Assembly (NCBI GenBank): GCA_017528205.1
Contig: JAFXPE010000036.1
Location: forward strand, 1-52,110
Length of the DNA stretch: 52,110 nucleotides
Reading direction: 5' to 3'
Source: Alphaproteobacteria bacterium
GTDB lineage: Bacteria > Pseudomonadota > Alphaproteobacteria > RF32 > CAG-239
The notes under the pieces were generated by a model. That model was not told where the DNA came from. It ran no database searches and saw only the letters and a list, made by a program, of their open reading frames with translations. Shown here piece by piece: positions 41,161 to 49,765 of this stretch (positions are counted from its first letter, which is position 1; every line of letters starts with the position of its first letter). The translations under genes were made by a program, and so were the position numbers.

Positions 41161-42122
41161 TAATTTTCCAAGTCAAAATCTTCGATTTCCTCGTCGGTAA
41201 ACTGTTTTTCGATGATTAACGACGAAAATTTCAACAACTTCATTTTAGAGTGCAAATAGCGATAAGCCGACCTGTCCGAGGTTGCCGGATTGGTAGACAA
41301 ATGACGCGGACGTTCCGATTCCAACGTGGCATAATCCGCAGAAAATGCCTCAAGCAGACAAGTTACCGTATAATTTAGATACGTTTCCAAAGTATCCGGC
41401 ATCGATGGCAATATTCGCTCCATTTCGACTTTTACTTCACGATACAGCTTAAACACCGTGGAATTGGAAAACTTCGGATTATTTTCAATTTCCTTTGGTA
41501 TAACAGTATAAATATCCTCTGTTGCAGACTTCAATGTTGCAAATTTTATCTGCCCGAAAGTAATATCTATCCTCGATTCGATATCCACATGACGTTTATA
41601 CAATCGATTCGCAATTGTTATCAGCCAATACGTCAAATACAAACGTCGACGCGCCTCATCATCTTGATAAAGCATCGGCACCAACATTCGCATATACCAT
41701 TGCCAACAAATCGGCAAAGTTTCGATATTATCTTCATAATTTTCGACAACCGGCACTAACGGCAAATATTCGACAATCTGTTGCTTGATAGATTTAATGT
41801 ATTTTTCCTTCTCGGCGGCAATCTGTCTTTCTAAGAGCCAAATTCGCGCTTTTTCCTTTTTTATGTCTTCCGGATATTCACTTTCATCAAAATCAAACAG
41901 CACCAATCCGTCCATTTCGGCATAGCAAATAAACTTTCCGAGAACAATCTTCAGAGTAAGTTTATGGCTTTCCCACGGAAATTTCCATGTCGGAGGCAAG
42001 TTGCCATAGACAATATGCTCCTCCAGCTTTATCGGCTCTTTTTTTCCTTTCGGAAACAACAGCCAATACCCGTCTGCTTTCTTGATTTTCTTAATCAGAA
42101 AGCTTTTTTCTTCAATAATCAT
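41160..42122 (-). CDS. Hypothetical 320-aa protein
   Basis: 320 aa from the ATG at 42122; a TTG two codons upstream is the alternative. No signal peptide. The N-terminal third (~1-85) looks beta-rich (GYWLLFPKGKKEPIKLEEH); the remainder is helical with many Lys, Glu, Ile and Tyr. No Shine-Dalgarno site is visible, like the neighbouring 151-aa gene, and the two share a promoter word, so the pair may have arrived together. No known domain is recognised. Confidence 0.65.
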   Translation of the reverse strand: MIIEEKSFLIKKIKKADGYWLLFPKGKKEPIKLEEHIVYGNLPPTWKFPWESHKLTLKIVLGKFICYAEMDGLVLFDFDESEYPEDIKKEKARIWLLERQIAAEKEKYIKSIKQQIVEYLPLVPVVENYEDNIETLPICWQWYMRMLVPMLYQDDEARRRLYLTYWLITIANRLYKRHVDIESRIDITFGQIKFATLKSATEDIYTVIPKEIENNPKFSNSTVFKLYREVKVEMERILPSMPDTLETYLNYTVTCLLEAFSADYATLESERPRHLSTNPATSDRSAYRYLHSKMKLLKFSSLIIEKQFTDEEIEDFDLEN

Positions 42123-42165
42123 AGGCAAAGTAATTTTTAGTTGTTAATAATTCAAATTTTGTCTC

Positions 42166-42194
42166 GTTATAGCATTATTTTCCCTGCTTGACAA
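42166..42194 (-). promoter_or_regulatory. sigma70 promoter of the 320-aa gene
   Basis: TTGTCA, a 17-bp spacer and TATAAC on the minus strand, followed by GAGACA as in the promoter at 41091. Confidence 0.65.
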
Positions 42195-42279
42195 GCCTAA
42201 TTTGCGCCGCGCCAAATAATTCTTGATTTTGCCACTTTATTTTATGTATTATGTTTGTAGTCTTTTGGGGGAGAAAATT

Positions 42280-42765
42280 ATGCCGGATTCTGCGCAAATA
42301 AAAAATTACAAATCGCTCTTTTGGCTGACTGTCGGCTGGTGGCTTGTCTGCCTGATTTTCAGCCAAGGTAACATACTTAATCTCTCGGTTACGGATTGTC
42401 GTAGCGGCGTTTGCAACGTAACCGAAAAATCTTGGCTTGGATTCGGCTCGACGCAAAATTATGTTATTTTTCCTCAAAGCGAGGCGCAAAATCTGCACCT
42501 GCGTGAAACTTCCGGCCGCTTACCGTGTTACCGCTTTTCCTTAAATACGGAAAACGTTTTGAAGCATTCCGGCAACACTAAGGCCGACTTTGTTTCGTTG
42601 CCGGTTGATTTTTATTGGCAAAATTCCGCCACGGAGTACCAAAATCAATTATCGGCGGAGCAAGACTTCAGTTCTTTCAAATTTAACCTATCTCTTTTAT
42701 TTTTCCTGAATGTTTGGATATTGGCTCTTTTAGCCGCCGGTTTGGTAATTTGGCGCAAAATTTAA
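42280..42765 (+). CDS. Two-helix membrane protein, unknown
   Basis: 161 aa. There is one helix near the N-terminus (SLFWLTVGWWLVCLIF, ~12-27) and one at the C-terminus (LSLLFFLNVWILALLAAGLVIW, ~137-158), with a ~105-residue middle that is probably periplasmic and holds a CRSGVC pair and a further Cys. GGGGGAG lies 6 bases before the ATG, which fixes the start at 42280. It is monocistronic and ends at a terminator shared with the convergent alaS. Confidence 0.7.
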   Translation: MPDSAQIKNYKSLFWLTVGWWLVCLIFSQGNILNLSVTDCRSGVCNVTEKSWLGFGSTQNYVIFPQSEAQNLHLRETSGRLPCYRFSLNTENVLKHSGNTKADFVSLPVDFYWQNSATEYQNQLSAEQDFSSFKFNLSLLFFLNVWILALLAAGLVIWRKI

Positions 42766-42789
42766 GCCCCGACTTTCATCAGGGCTTAA
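42762..42789. terminator. Bidirectional terminator between the two-helix protein gene and alaS
   Basis: TTAAGCCC pairs with GGGCTTAA around loop CGACTTTCATCA; T-rich on both flanks. Confidence 0.75.
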
Positions 42790-42800
42790 TTATCAAATTT

Positions 42801-45431
42801 TTAGGCCACCATGGCTTTGATTTTGGCGATGGCATCACCTATTTTTGCCACATCGGCACCGCCGGCCTGAGCCATATCCGGTCGTCCGCCGCCGCCCTGA
42901 CCGCCGAGTATTCCGGCTGCCGCACGCACCATATCAACCGCATTATATTTGCCGGTTAAATCTTTGCTGACACCTACAACCACCGAGGCTTTGCCGTCTT
43001 TATCCGAGCACAAAACCACCACGCCGGAACCGATTTTTTGCGTTATGTCATCAACAAACGATTTCAGTTCTTTCGGGTGGGCATCAGGCACCAATTTGCC
43101 CACAAATTTAACGCCGTTTACGGTCTCAACTTCGTCATTAGCCGCCGATTGACCGCTGGCCAGACTCTTTTTCAAATTAAAGATTTCGGCTTCCATTTTT
43201 TTGCGTTCTTCAAGCAAACCGCCGATTCGCGCTTCCAAATCGTTGATATTGGTTTTCAAACTTGCCGCCACCGTATGCAACTTATCTTCCAAATGGCGAA
43301 CATAACTGTCCGCACCGCAACCGGTTACACATTCCAAACGACGTACACCGGCCGCTACCGCCGATTCTGACAATATATGAAAATAACCGATGTTGCCGGT
43401 GGAGCAAACGTGTGTGCCGCCACACAATTCGCGTGAGAACGGCGCTTTTTCATCGCCCATGGTTACCACGCGCACATCTTCACCGTATTTTTCATCAAAC
43501 AAGGCCATCGCGCCCAAAGCCACCGCTTCGTCTTTATTCATAATCACGGTGTTAACCTTCAAATCGTTGCGGATTTGTTCATTGACAATATCTTCAACCT
43601 TGCGAATTTGCTCGGCTGTAACCTGTTTCGAGTGCGAAATGTCAAAACGCATACGACCGGCCTCAACTGCCGAACCTTTTTGCGCCACGTGGTCACCCAA
43701 AACAATTTTCAGCGCCTTGTGCGCCAAGTGCGTTACCGAGTGATTGGCACAAATCTGCGCCCGATTCTCTTTGTTTACTTCAAAGTTGGCAAACTCGCCC
43801 ACCTTCACTTTGCCGCTTTGCAATTCGCAAATATGAACATAAACATCACCCAATTTCGGCTTGCAATCCACCACTTTGGCCGTAAAGGTTTTGGAGGTAA
43901 TCATACCGATATCCCCAACCTGACCGCCGCGTTCGGCATAAAACGGCGTTTGGTTGGCTACCAATTCAAATTTGCCGCTCGAAACCTCGCTGACTTCTTT
44001 ATCATTTTGTACCAAAGCCTTGATTTCGCCGTCGGCTTTTAAGGTGTTATAACCTAAAAATTCGGTTGCACCGCATCTGTCTTTAACACCGTACCAAACT
44101 TTGGACACGCCCTCGTCTCCAGAACCGGCCCAATTTTTGCGAGCCTCGGCTTTTTGTCTTTCCATGCAGGCATCAAAGCCCTCGGTATCAACCTCAATTT
44201 TTTTGTTTTTAAGCGCATCTTGTGTTAAATCAAGCGGGAAACCGTAAGTATCATAAAGTCTGAACGCCGTTTCACCGCTGAGCTTTCCGCCCGACGGCAA
44301 TTTGGAGATTTCATCGTCAAGCAATTTCAAGCCCTTGTCCAAAGTGCGACCGAAACGTTCTTCTTCAATTTCGATAGTTTCTCTAATCAATGTTTCACGC
44401 GCATAAAGCTCCGGATACACCGCACCCATTTCTTTTTGCAAAACCGGTAGCAGTTTATAAATCATCGGCTCTTTCACCCCCAACATATAAGCGTGACGCA
44501 TCGCTCTGCGCATAATTCGGCGTAAAACATAACCGCGACCTTCGTTTGACGGCAAAACTCCGTCGGCAATCAAAAAGCAAATTGCACGCAAGTGGTCGGC
44601 AATAACGTTATGCGAAGCCTTGAGCGGACCGTTCGGATCGGTGTTGGCAATATCGGCAATGGCCTTAATGATATTTTGAAACATATCGGTTTCAAAGTTG
44701 GAATGTACGCCTTGCAAAATTGCCGCAATACGCTCCAAACCCATGCCGGTATCAATTGACGGACGCTTTAAGTTAATGCGTGAACCGTCCGGTAAATCTT
44801 CGAATTGGTCAAACACCAAATTCCAAATTTCGATAAAACGGTCGCCGTCTTCTTCCGGTGTTCCCGGCAAGCCGCCCCAAACTTCCGGACCGTGGTCATA
44901 AAAAATTTCGGAACACGGACCGCACGGGCCGGTATCGCCCATCTGCCAAAAATTATCTTTGGTGGCAATGCGAATAATCCTGTCTTCAGGCAATCCGGAA
45001 ACTTTTTTCCAGATATCGTGTGCTTCTTCATCGTTATAATAAATCGTCACCGCCAACTTTTCTTTCGGCAAACAAAATTCTTTAGTCAGCAATTCCCAAG
45101 CGTACGGAATGGCGTAATCCTTAAAATAGTCGCCAAATGAAAAGTTGCCGAGCATTTCAAAAAACGTATGGTGACGAACATCGTAACCCACGCTGTCCAA
45201 ATCGTTATGCTTACCACCGGCTCGCACACTCTTTTGCGCGGTTGCCGCTCGCGTATAATCACGCGTCTCGTTGCCGGCCAAAATATTTTTGAACTGCACC
45301 ATGCCGGAGTTGGTAAACATCAGCGTCGGATCATTATCCGGCACCAACGAAGATGATTGAACAATTTTATGGTCATTCTTCTTAAAATAATCCAAAAATG
45401 TTTTACGAATTTCATTTACACCGATTGTCAT
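42801..45431 (-). CDS. alaS: Alanyl-tRNA synthetase
   Basis: 876 aa. Class II catalytic core at the N-terminus (DPTLMFTNSGMVQFKNILAG, GNFSFGDYFKDYAI), MRRAMRHAYMLG, the editing domain with zinc ligands in NHSVTHLAHKAL and CGGTHVCSTGNIG, then the C-terminal oligomerisation/C-Ala region ending AGGQGGGGRPDMAQAGG. All domains are complete. AAGGAT precedes the ATG. Confidence 0.97.
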   Translation of the reverse strand: MTIGVNEIRKTFLDYFKKNDHKIVQSSSLVPDNDPTLMFTNSGMVQFKNILAGNETRDYTRAATAQKSVRAGGKHNDLDSVGYDVRHHTFFEMLGNFSFGDYFKDYAIPYAWELLTKEFCLPKEKLAVTIYYNDEEAHDIWKKVSGLPEDRIIRIATKDNFWQMGDTGPCGPCSEIFYDHGPEVWGGLPGTPEEDGDRFIEIWNLVFDQFEDLPDGSRINLKRPSIDTGMGLERIAAILQGVHSNFETDMFQNIIKAIADIANTDPNGPLKASHNVIADHLRAICFLIADGVLPSNEGRGYVLRRIMRRAMRHAYMLGVKEPMIYKLLPVLQKEMGAVYPELYARETLIRETIEIEEERFGRTLDKGLKLLDDEISKLPSGGKLSGETAFRLYDTYGFPLDLTQDALKNKKIEVDTEGFDACMERQKAEARKNWAGSGDEGVSKVWYGVKDRCGATEFLGYNTLKADGEIKALVQNDKEVSEVSSGKFELVANQTPFYAERGGQVGDIGMITSKTFTAKVVDCKPKLGDVYVHICELQSGKVKVGEFANFEVNKENRAQICANHSVTHLAHKALKIVLGDHVAQKGSAVEAGRMRFDISHSKQVTAEQIRKVEDIVNEQIRNDLKVNTVIMNKDEAVALGAMALFDEKYGEDVRVVTMGDEKAPFSRELCGGTHVCSTGNIGYFHILSESAVAAGVRRLECVTGCGADSYVRHLEDKLHTVAASLKTNINDLEARIGGLLEERKKMEAEIFNLKKSLASGQSAANDEVETVNGVKFVGKLVPDAHPKELKSFVDDITQKIGSGVVVLCSDKDGKASVVVGVSKDLTGKYNAVDMVRAAAGILGGQGGGGRPDMAQAGGADVAKIGDAIAKIKAMVA

Positions 45432-45576
45432 TTTATATCCTTAAATTTCAAGCTTAAAATTTTCACTAACGCGCAGATTATACCAAACTGTTCGGCTTGT
45501 CCATATTTTTTTATGGAAAAATATTGACAAATAACAGAAAAAGAGGCATCAATTTATATAACAAATTTACAATTAT

Positions 45577-46059
45577 ATGAAAAAAGTTATTATTCTTGCG
45601 GTATGCTGTTTACTTTCCGCACTCAGTGTTTCAGCACAAAGAACAGCTATGTGCTATGTACGTGATTCCGTGAAGATTATCGCCGAAGATTCGTATAATA
45701 TCAACGGCCAGCGCTTCACCTACGGACTGTATAAAGACGAAGAAATGATTCTCCCCGTGGCTTATGACATGGTTGAGGAATCTTCTGTTCGTTTGTTCGC
45801 CTTTTTTAAGGATATGGAGATATTGGTCTACGACACAAACGGAAATCTGGTTGATAAGGCTACTTTAGATTTTGCAATTGATCACCGTTCTGTTGTGGTA
45901 TTTGAGGTCATCAACGGCCGACGTGGAGAGAATGTATATGAATTGGTCGTATACTTCAACGATAACAGTTGGGCTTTCCAGTCTATCGGCACCTATTGCC
46001 GTCGAAAAGGTCACCTCTATAAGGTCAAAATATCTACGGAATACGAACTGATTGAATAA
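45577..46059 (+). CDS. Secreted 160-aa protein, Bacteroidota-like
   Basis: 160 aa. A signal peptide ends in LSALSVSAQ, the Ala-Gln cut typical of Bacteroidota. The mature domain (~22-160) looks beta-rich (RFTYGLYKDEEMILPVAYDM, VRLFAFFKDMEILVYDTNGN). There is no Shine-Dalgarno site; the leader is ACAATTATATG-like and A/T-rich. It sits alone between alaS and nusG, and its terminator also ends nusG. Unlike its neighbours, a housekeeping role is not evident. I know no function. Confidence 0.75.
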   Translation: MKKVIILAVCCLLSALSVSAQRTAMCYVRDSVKIIAEDSYNINGQRFTYGLYKDEEMILPVAYDMVEESSVRLFAFFKDMEILVYDTNGNLVDKATLDFAIDHRSVVVFEVINGRRGENVYELVVYFNDNSWAFQSIGTYCRRKGHLYKVKISTEYELIE

Positions 46060-46097
46060 AATAAATTCCCCTCCGAATTCGGAGAGGAATTTATTTT
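46060..46097. terminator. Bidirectional terminator between the secreted protein gene and nusG
   Basis: AATAAATTCC..CTCC pairs with GGAG..GGAATTTATT; T run on the plus strand. Confidence 0.85.
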
Positions 46098-46114
46098 TTT
46101 AAATGAAAAAACTA

Positions 46115-46654
46115 CTAAACTTTTTCCACCTGATTAAATTCCAATTCCACCGGTGTATCACGGCCGAAGATGGAAACCGAAACTTTCAAGCGTGATTTTT
46201 CCGTATCAACTTCTTCAACCACACCCACAAAGGATTCAAACGGACCGTCGGTAACGCGAACCTGCTCGCCGACTTCATAGCTCAAACCGTTGGTCGGACG
46301 CTCGGCGCCTTCTTCAATTTGCTTTCTGATTTTTTCAACTTCGGCTTCGCTGATCGGTTGCGGCTTGTTACGGCTGCCCAAAAAGCCGCTGACACGCGGA
46401 GTATTTTTAACCACCAACCACGTTTCGTCTGACAATTCCATCTTTACCAAAATATATCCCGGAAAGAATTTATGTCCTTGTTCTTTGCGCTTTTTACCCT
46501 CGGCATCTTTGCGTTCCGGTTCTTTTTCCATCGGAACCCATACTTCGAGGATTCTGTCTTCCATATTTTTGAGCTTAGCCTGTTCCGCCAAAGATTCGGC
46601 CACCTTTTTTTCCGAGCCGGAATAAACGTTTACAACGTACCAACGAGCTGTCAT
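46115..46654 (-). CDS. nusG: Transcription termination/antitermination factor NusG
   Basis: 179 aa. The NGN domain (RWYVVNVYSGSEKKVAESL, FFPGYILVKMELSDETWLVVKNTPRVSGFLG) is followed by the KOW domain with VGEQVRVTDGPFESFVGVVEEVD. It couples RNA polymerase with Rho or the ribosome. It follows secE in an operon; the rplK-rplA genes that usually follow are absent here. Confidence 0.97.
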   Translation of the reverse strand: MTARWYVVNVYSGSEKKVAESLAEQAKLKNMEDRILEVWVPMEKEPERKDAEGKKRKEQGHKFFPGYILVKMELSDETWLVVKNTPRVSGFLGSRNKPQPISEAEVEKIRKQIEEGAERPTNGLSYEVGEQVRVTDGPFESFVGVVEEVDTEKSRLKVSVSIFGRDTPVELEFNQVEKV

Positions 46655-46666
46655 CTGTTTTATCTC

Positions 46667-46858
46667 CTATCCCAATTGCAAAATCTTATCAACGCCCCAG
46701 CTTAAGCACATATCCACGACAAAGAAAAACGCCGTGGCAATTGCCACCAGAACCACAACCATTGTACAAATAGGAATAACCTCCTTTTTTGTCGGCCAGG
46801 TAACTTTTTTCATTTCTTGTTTAACCTGACGTAAAAACTGTAACGGACTAGTACTCAT
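46667..46858 (-). CDS. secE: Preprotein translocase subunit SecE
   Basis: 63 aa. The single-membrane-helix form: an amphipathic QFLRQVKQEMKKVTWPTKKEV, then a hydrophobic segment IPICTMVVVLVAIATAFFFVVD. It is part of the SecYEG channel. It lies 12 bp before nusG, the usual pair. Confidence 0.96.
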   Translation of the reverse strand: MSTSPLQFLRQVKQEMKKVTWPTKKEVIPICTMVVVLVAIATAFFFVVDMCLSWGVDKILQLG

Positions 46859-46933
46859 TTATAACCTTTTTGTTTGAATTAATGAACAACCCACGGCAAA
46901 CCATATTTGCCATGAGCATTATGATTTGTTGCT

Positions 46934-46962
46934 ATATAAAAGTTTTTATAGCATAATGTCAA
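46934..46962 (-). promoter_or_regulatory. sigma70 promoter of secE-nusG
   Basis: TTGACA on the minus strand (46957-46962), a 17-bp spacer and TTATAT (46934-46939). Confidence 0.6.
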
Positions 46963-47072
46963 GAAAATCTTTGTATTTATCGAATATTTTTTATAATATT
47001 CATCTTATTGATTGCAAATTAAAAAAAAATAAATAATAATGTGCGCAATAATTTTTGAAGAAAGGTCATATA

Positions 47073-47708
47073 ATGAAAAAATTTTTGTTAACCGTTTTCG
47101 CTGCGTGTCTTCCGCTATCGGCTTTTGCGGAATCAAGTCATGTTGACGCAGTTTTGAAAACCATGGCTTTTTATGACGCCAATCACGAAAGAATAGCCTG
47201 TGACACCACGGGCGACATCATTATATGCACCGACGAAAACGAAAAGCCTTATTCCGGCGACGCCTATGCCGAAGAAAAAATCGACGAACCGAGATATAAG
47301 GCGGAATTTAAGATGAGCGACGGTGAAATCAGCGGTCCGGTCAAAGTTTTCGAAGACGGCCAACTGATAATCGAAACCTATTACATCAGAGGCTTGCAAG
47401 AAGGTTTGGAAACCAATTATTATCCGGACGGCAAAACTTATTTAGTCACCGGATATCTTGGCGGAAAACTGCACGGTTTGTCCCGCGAATACGATCAAGC
47501 CGGCACTCTTATCAGCCTCGTGAATTGGAAAGACAACAAACAAGACGGCGAAATGAAGGAATTTTATTCCAACGGCAATCTTAAATCCATTTCCGCCTGG
47601 AAAGATGACGTGCAACACGGCATCTCCGTTTTTTACGGCGAAGACGGTAGAATTACCGAAAAAACCTTGTGGGTTCACGGCAAAGTCGTAAAGCACTATT
47701 CCAAATAA
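47073..47708 (+). CDS. Secreted MORN-like repeat protein
   Basis: 211 aa from the ATG at 47073 (AAAGG 7-8 bases upstream). A signal peptide ends after AFAE. Residues ~85-205 contain about five to six repeats of the MORN_2/YwqK type, each with a G-x-x-x-x-Y-G/D-G-x-x-x-x-x-x-Y pattern: ETNYYPDGKTYLVTGYLGGKLHG, REYDQAGTLISLVNWKDNKQDG, KEFYSNGNLKSISAWKDDVQHG, VFYGEDGRITEKTLW. Proteins of this kind are found in the periplasm or exported; the partner is unknown. Confidence 0.8.
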   Translation: MKKFLLTVFAACLPLSAFAESSHVDAVLKTMAFYDANHERIACDTTGDIIICTDENEKPYSGDAYAEEKIDEPRYKAEFKMSDGEISGPVKVFEDGQLIIETYYIRGLQEGLETNYYPDGKTYLVTGYLGGKLHGLSREYDQAGTLISLVNWKDNKQDGEMKEFYSNGNLKSISAWKDDVQHGISVFYGEDGRITEKTLWVHGKVVKHYSK

Positions 47709-47741
47709 TCTGCGTTTGGGGCGCTGTTTTTATCGGCAGGC

Positions 47742-47770
47742 TTGACACTTGCCGCGTTTTTTGCTATATT
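47742..47770 (+). promoter_or_regulatory. sigma70 promoter of the SGNH hydrolase gene
   Basis: TTGACA (47742-47747), a 17-bp spacer and TATATT (47765-47770), 18 bp before the start. Confidence 0.75.
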
Positions 47771-47787
47771 GAAACCGGAGAAAAACG

Positions 47788-48579
47788 ATGAAAAAGCTGG
47801 ATAAAACAACTTTTGCGGCGATGGTTACCGGTTTGTTGACCGCGACAATGAGCGCGTACAGCGGCGCGCCGCAAGCAAATAAAGATCAGCCGCCATCTCC
47901 GCCAACCGAAATCAAGCATAATCCCGCACCTTCCGACAATATCACCGTCACTCCGAAAGTATTAAACGTCGGCGACAGTCGCACCGTCGGCATGTATCTT
48001 TCCGAAAACAAGGTTAAATATAGCAACTTTGTTGATGCCGAAGATGCTGACGGCAATCTTTGGTTTGCCAAGGTGGGACAGGGTTATCGCTGGTTTGCGG
48101 AAAATTTAAACAGCATCAAAAACCGTGCCGATGATTGCAACGCTGTTGTCATCAACCTCGGTGTCAACGACCTTTCGCTATCCGCTAACAGCAAAACCGC
48201 CGCCGATAAATACATAAAACAACTGAACGAATTGGCCGCCGTTTGGACCGCGCATGGCAAAAAAGTTTTCTTTTCCTCGGCCAATCCTGTGGGGCCGCAA
48301 TATAAACACTCGGCATTGTTCAATCAAAAAATCGACGCTTTCAACCGACAGATGAAAGAAGGCTTGTCGCCGAATATAACGTTTATCGACACCAATTCCT
48401 TCATTAAAGACAAACTGCAGGCCAAAGATTTTGATGCCGCCGGTTTGCACTATGTGCCGACCATAAACCGGAGTATTCACAACTTTATTGCAACTCAAAT
48501 AGCGCAAACGCTGGCCAAAGCCAACGGCAATTACCATATGCTCACCGCTCTCAAAAATCAAAAAACCGAAGTTCGTTAA
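47788..48579 (+). CDS. SGNH/GDSL-type hydrolase
   Basis: 263 aa. A signal-like N-terminus (TTFAAMVTGLLTATMSAYSG) is followed by a Pro-rich linker and the hydrolase domain: block I GDSR (62-65, catalytic Ser64), block III GVND (125-128, catalytic Asn127), block V DAAGLH (216-221, Asp-His). Members cut ester or acetyl groups from lipids, glycans or peptidoglycan; the exported location suggests an envelope substrate. The GDSRTVGM form is shared by one subgroup of uncharacterised secreted SGNH proteins. The final ~25 residues are polar. Confidence 0.82.
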   Translation: MKKLDKTTFAAMVTGLLTATMSAYSGAPQANKDQPPSPPTEIKHNPAPSDNITVTPKVLNVGDSRTVGMYLSENKVKYSNFVDAEDADGNLWFAKVGQGYRWFAENLNSIKNRADDCNAVVINLGVNDLSLSANSKTAADKYIKQLNELAAVWTAHGKKVFFSSANPVGPQYKHSALFNQKIDAFNRQMKEGLSPNITFIDTNSFIKDKLQAKDFDAAGLHYVPTINRSIHNFIATQIAQTLAKANGNYHMLTALKNQKTEVR

Positions 48580-48598
48580 ATCTCGCCGTCCGCTATTC

Positions 48599-49426
48599 TT
48601 AGCAATTACCGATATGCACAAATTTCAAATATTTTCTAGCCTCTTCTTGCAAGCGATAAAGAGTATCCGTCGGCGTGGTCGGAATTTCGCATTGATAGCG
48701 CGGAAAATAGCGGCTAAGGTGTAGCGGAATATCCGGCGAAAGCGACGCCAACCAAGCCGCCTCGGCTTCCATTTCGACAACGCTGTCGTTTTTGGTCGGC
48801 ACAATCATGGTTGTTACCTCCACATGGCATTTACCGTAAGCTGAAGCAATATTTTGCTTTACACATTCCAAATTGCCGCCCACATAATCATAATAATCCT
48901 GAGTAAAGCCTTTTAAATCAATATTTATGGCATCGATAAACGGCAAAATTTCGTTAAAAGTCTCATTATTAACGTGTCCGTTACTGACCAACACCGTTTT
49001 CAAACCGGCTTCTTTTAGCAGCACGGCGCAATCTTTGATATATTCCGGACAAATCAGCGGCTCGTTATAAGTAAAGGCAATCCCCAAATTACCTACCGGT
49101 TCCTGCGCCAATTTTACTGCCAACGCCACCAACTCGCGCGGTGCTATATATTGGTGCACAATTTGATTTTGTCCGGCCATGGATATTTGATAATTCTGGC
49201 AAAACGGACAGCGCAAGTTGCAGCCGAAACTGCCGTAAGACAAGATTTTGCTGCCGGAATAAAAATGATACAGCGGCTTTTTTTCTATCGGGTCCAAAGC
49301 CACCGAAGTCGCCTGCCCATAGTTAATCGGCACAATCACCCCGTTTTGGCAGGCTCTGGCGCGGCAAAACCCTACTTGTCCCTCTTTAAGCTGACATCCT
49401 CGCGGACATATCTGACATATCGGCAT
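48599..49426 (-). CDS. amrS: AmmeMemoRadiSam-type radical SAM protein (AmrS-like)
   Basis: 275 aa. It starts with MPICQICPRGCQLKEGQVGFCRAR, an N-terminal Cys cluster, followed by the radical SAM CxxxCxxC as CNLRCPFC in FGCNLRCPFCQNYQIS, then AFTYNEPLICPEYI, VLVSNGHVN and the AINIDLKGF segment. These match the family normally encoded with AmrA and AmrB (Memo-like); those partners are not in this window. The start is the ATG at 49426, with GAAAGGGG upstream; the longer frame to 49525 lacks signals. The substrate is unknown. Confidence 0.88.
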   Translation of the reverse strand: MPICQICPRGCQLKEGQVGFCRARACQNGVIVPINYGQATSVALDPIEKKPLYHFYSGSKILSYGSFGCNLRCPFCQNYQISMAGQNQIVHQYIAPRELVALAVKLAQEPVGNLGIAFTYNEPLICPEYIKDCAVLLKEAGLKTVLVSNGHVNNETFNEILPFIDAINIDLKGFTQDYYDYVGGNLECVKQNIASAYGKCHVEVTTMIVPTKNDSVVEMEAEAAWLASLSPDIPLHLSRYFPRYQCEIPTTPTDTLYRLQEEARKYLKFVHIGNC

Positions 49427-49765
49427 ATTCGGCCCCTTTCTCCACCCAAATTTGTTGTTTTGTATTTTCCCAAATAGCGAACGCCGTGTCAACACAAATA
49501 ACTTTGTTGCAACCACAATTTTCACCGTCCTTAAACACCAAACCGATAATGATTGACTATGGACGAAAAATTTGTTAAACTGAAGTTGTTAATGATACGA
49601 ATACTTAGATGATACTTATATAGAGATTATGCCCTTTTTCATTTTTGCCTTGGAATCTTTTGGTTTTGAGGAAGTTTTGAATAATGAAGCAGGCAAATTT
49701 TAAGTATCTAGACAAAAATATAGAGAATCCAAAATCGAATGTTTTACAATCAAAATTATACAATT

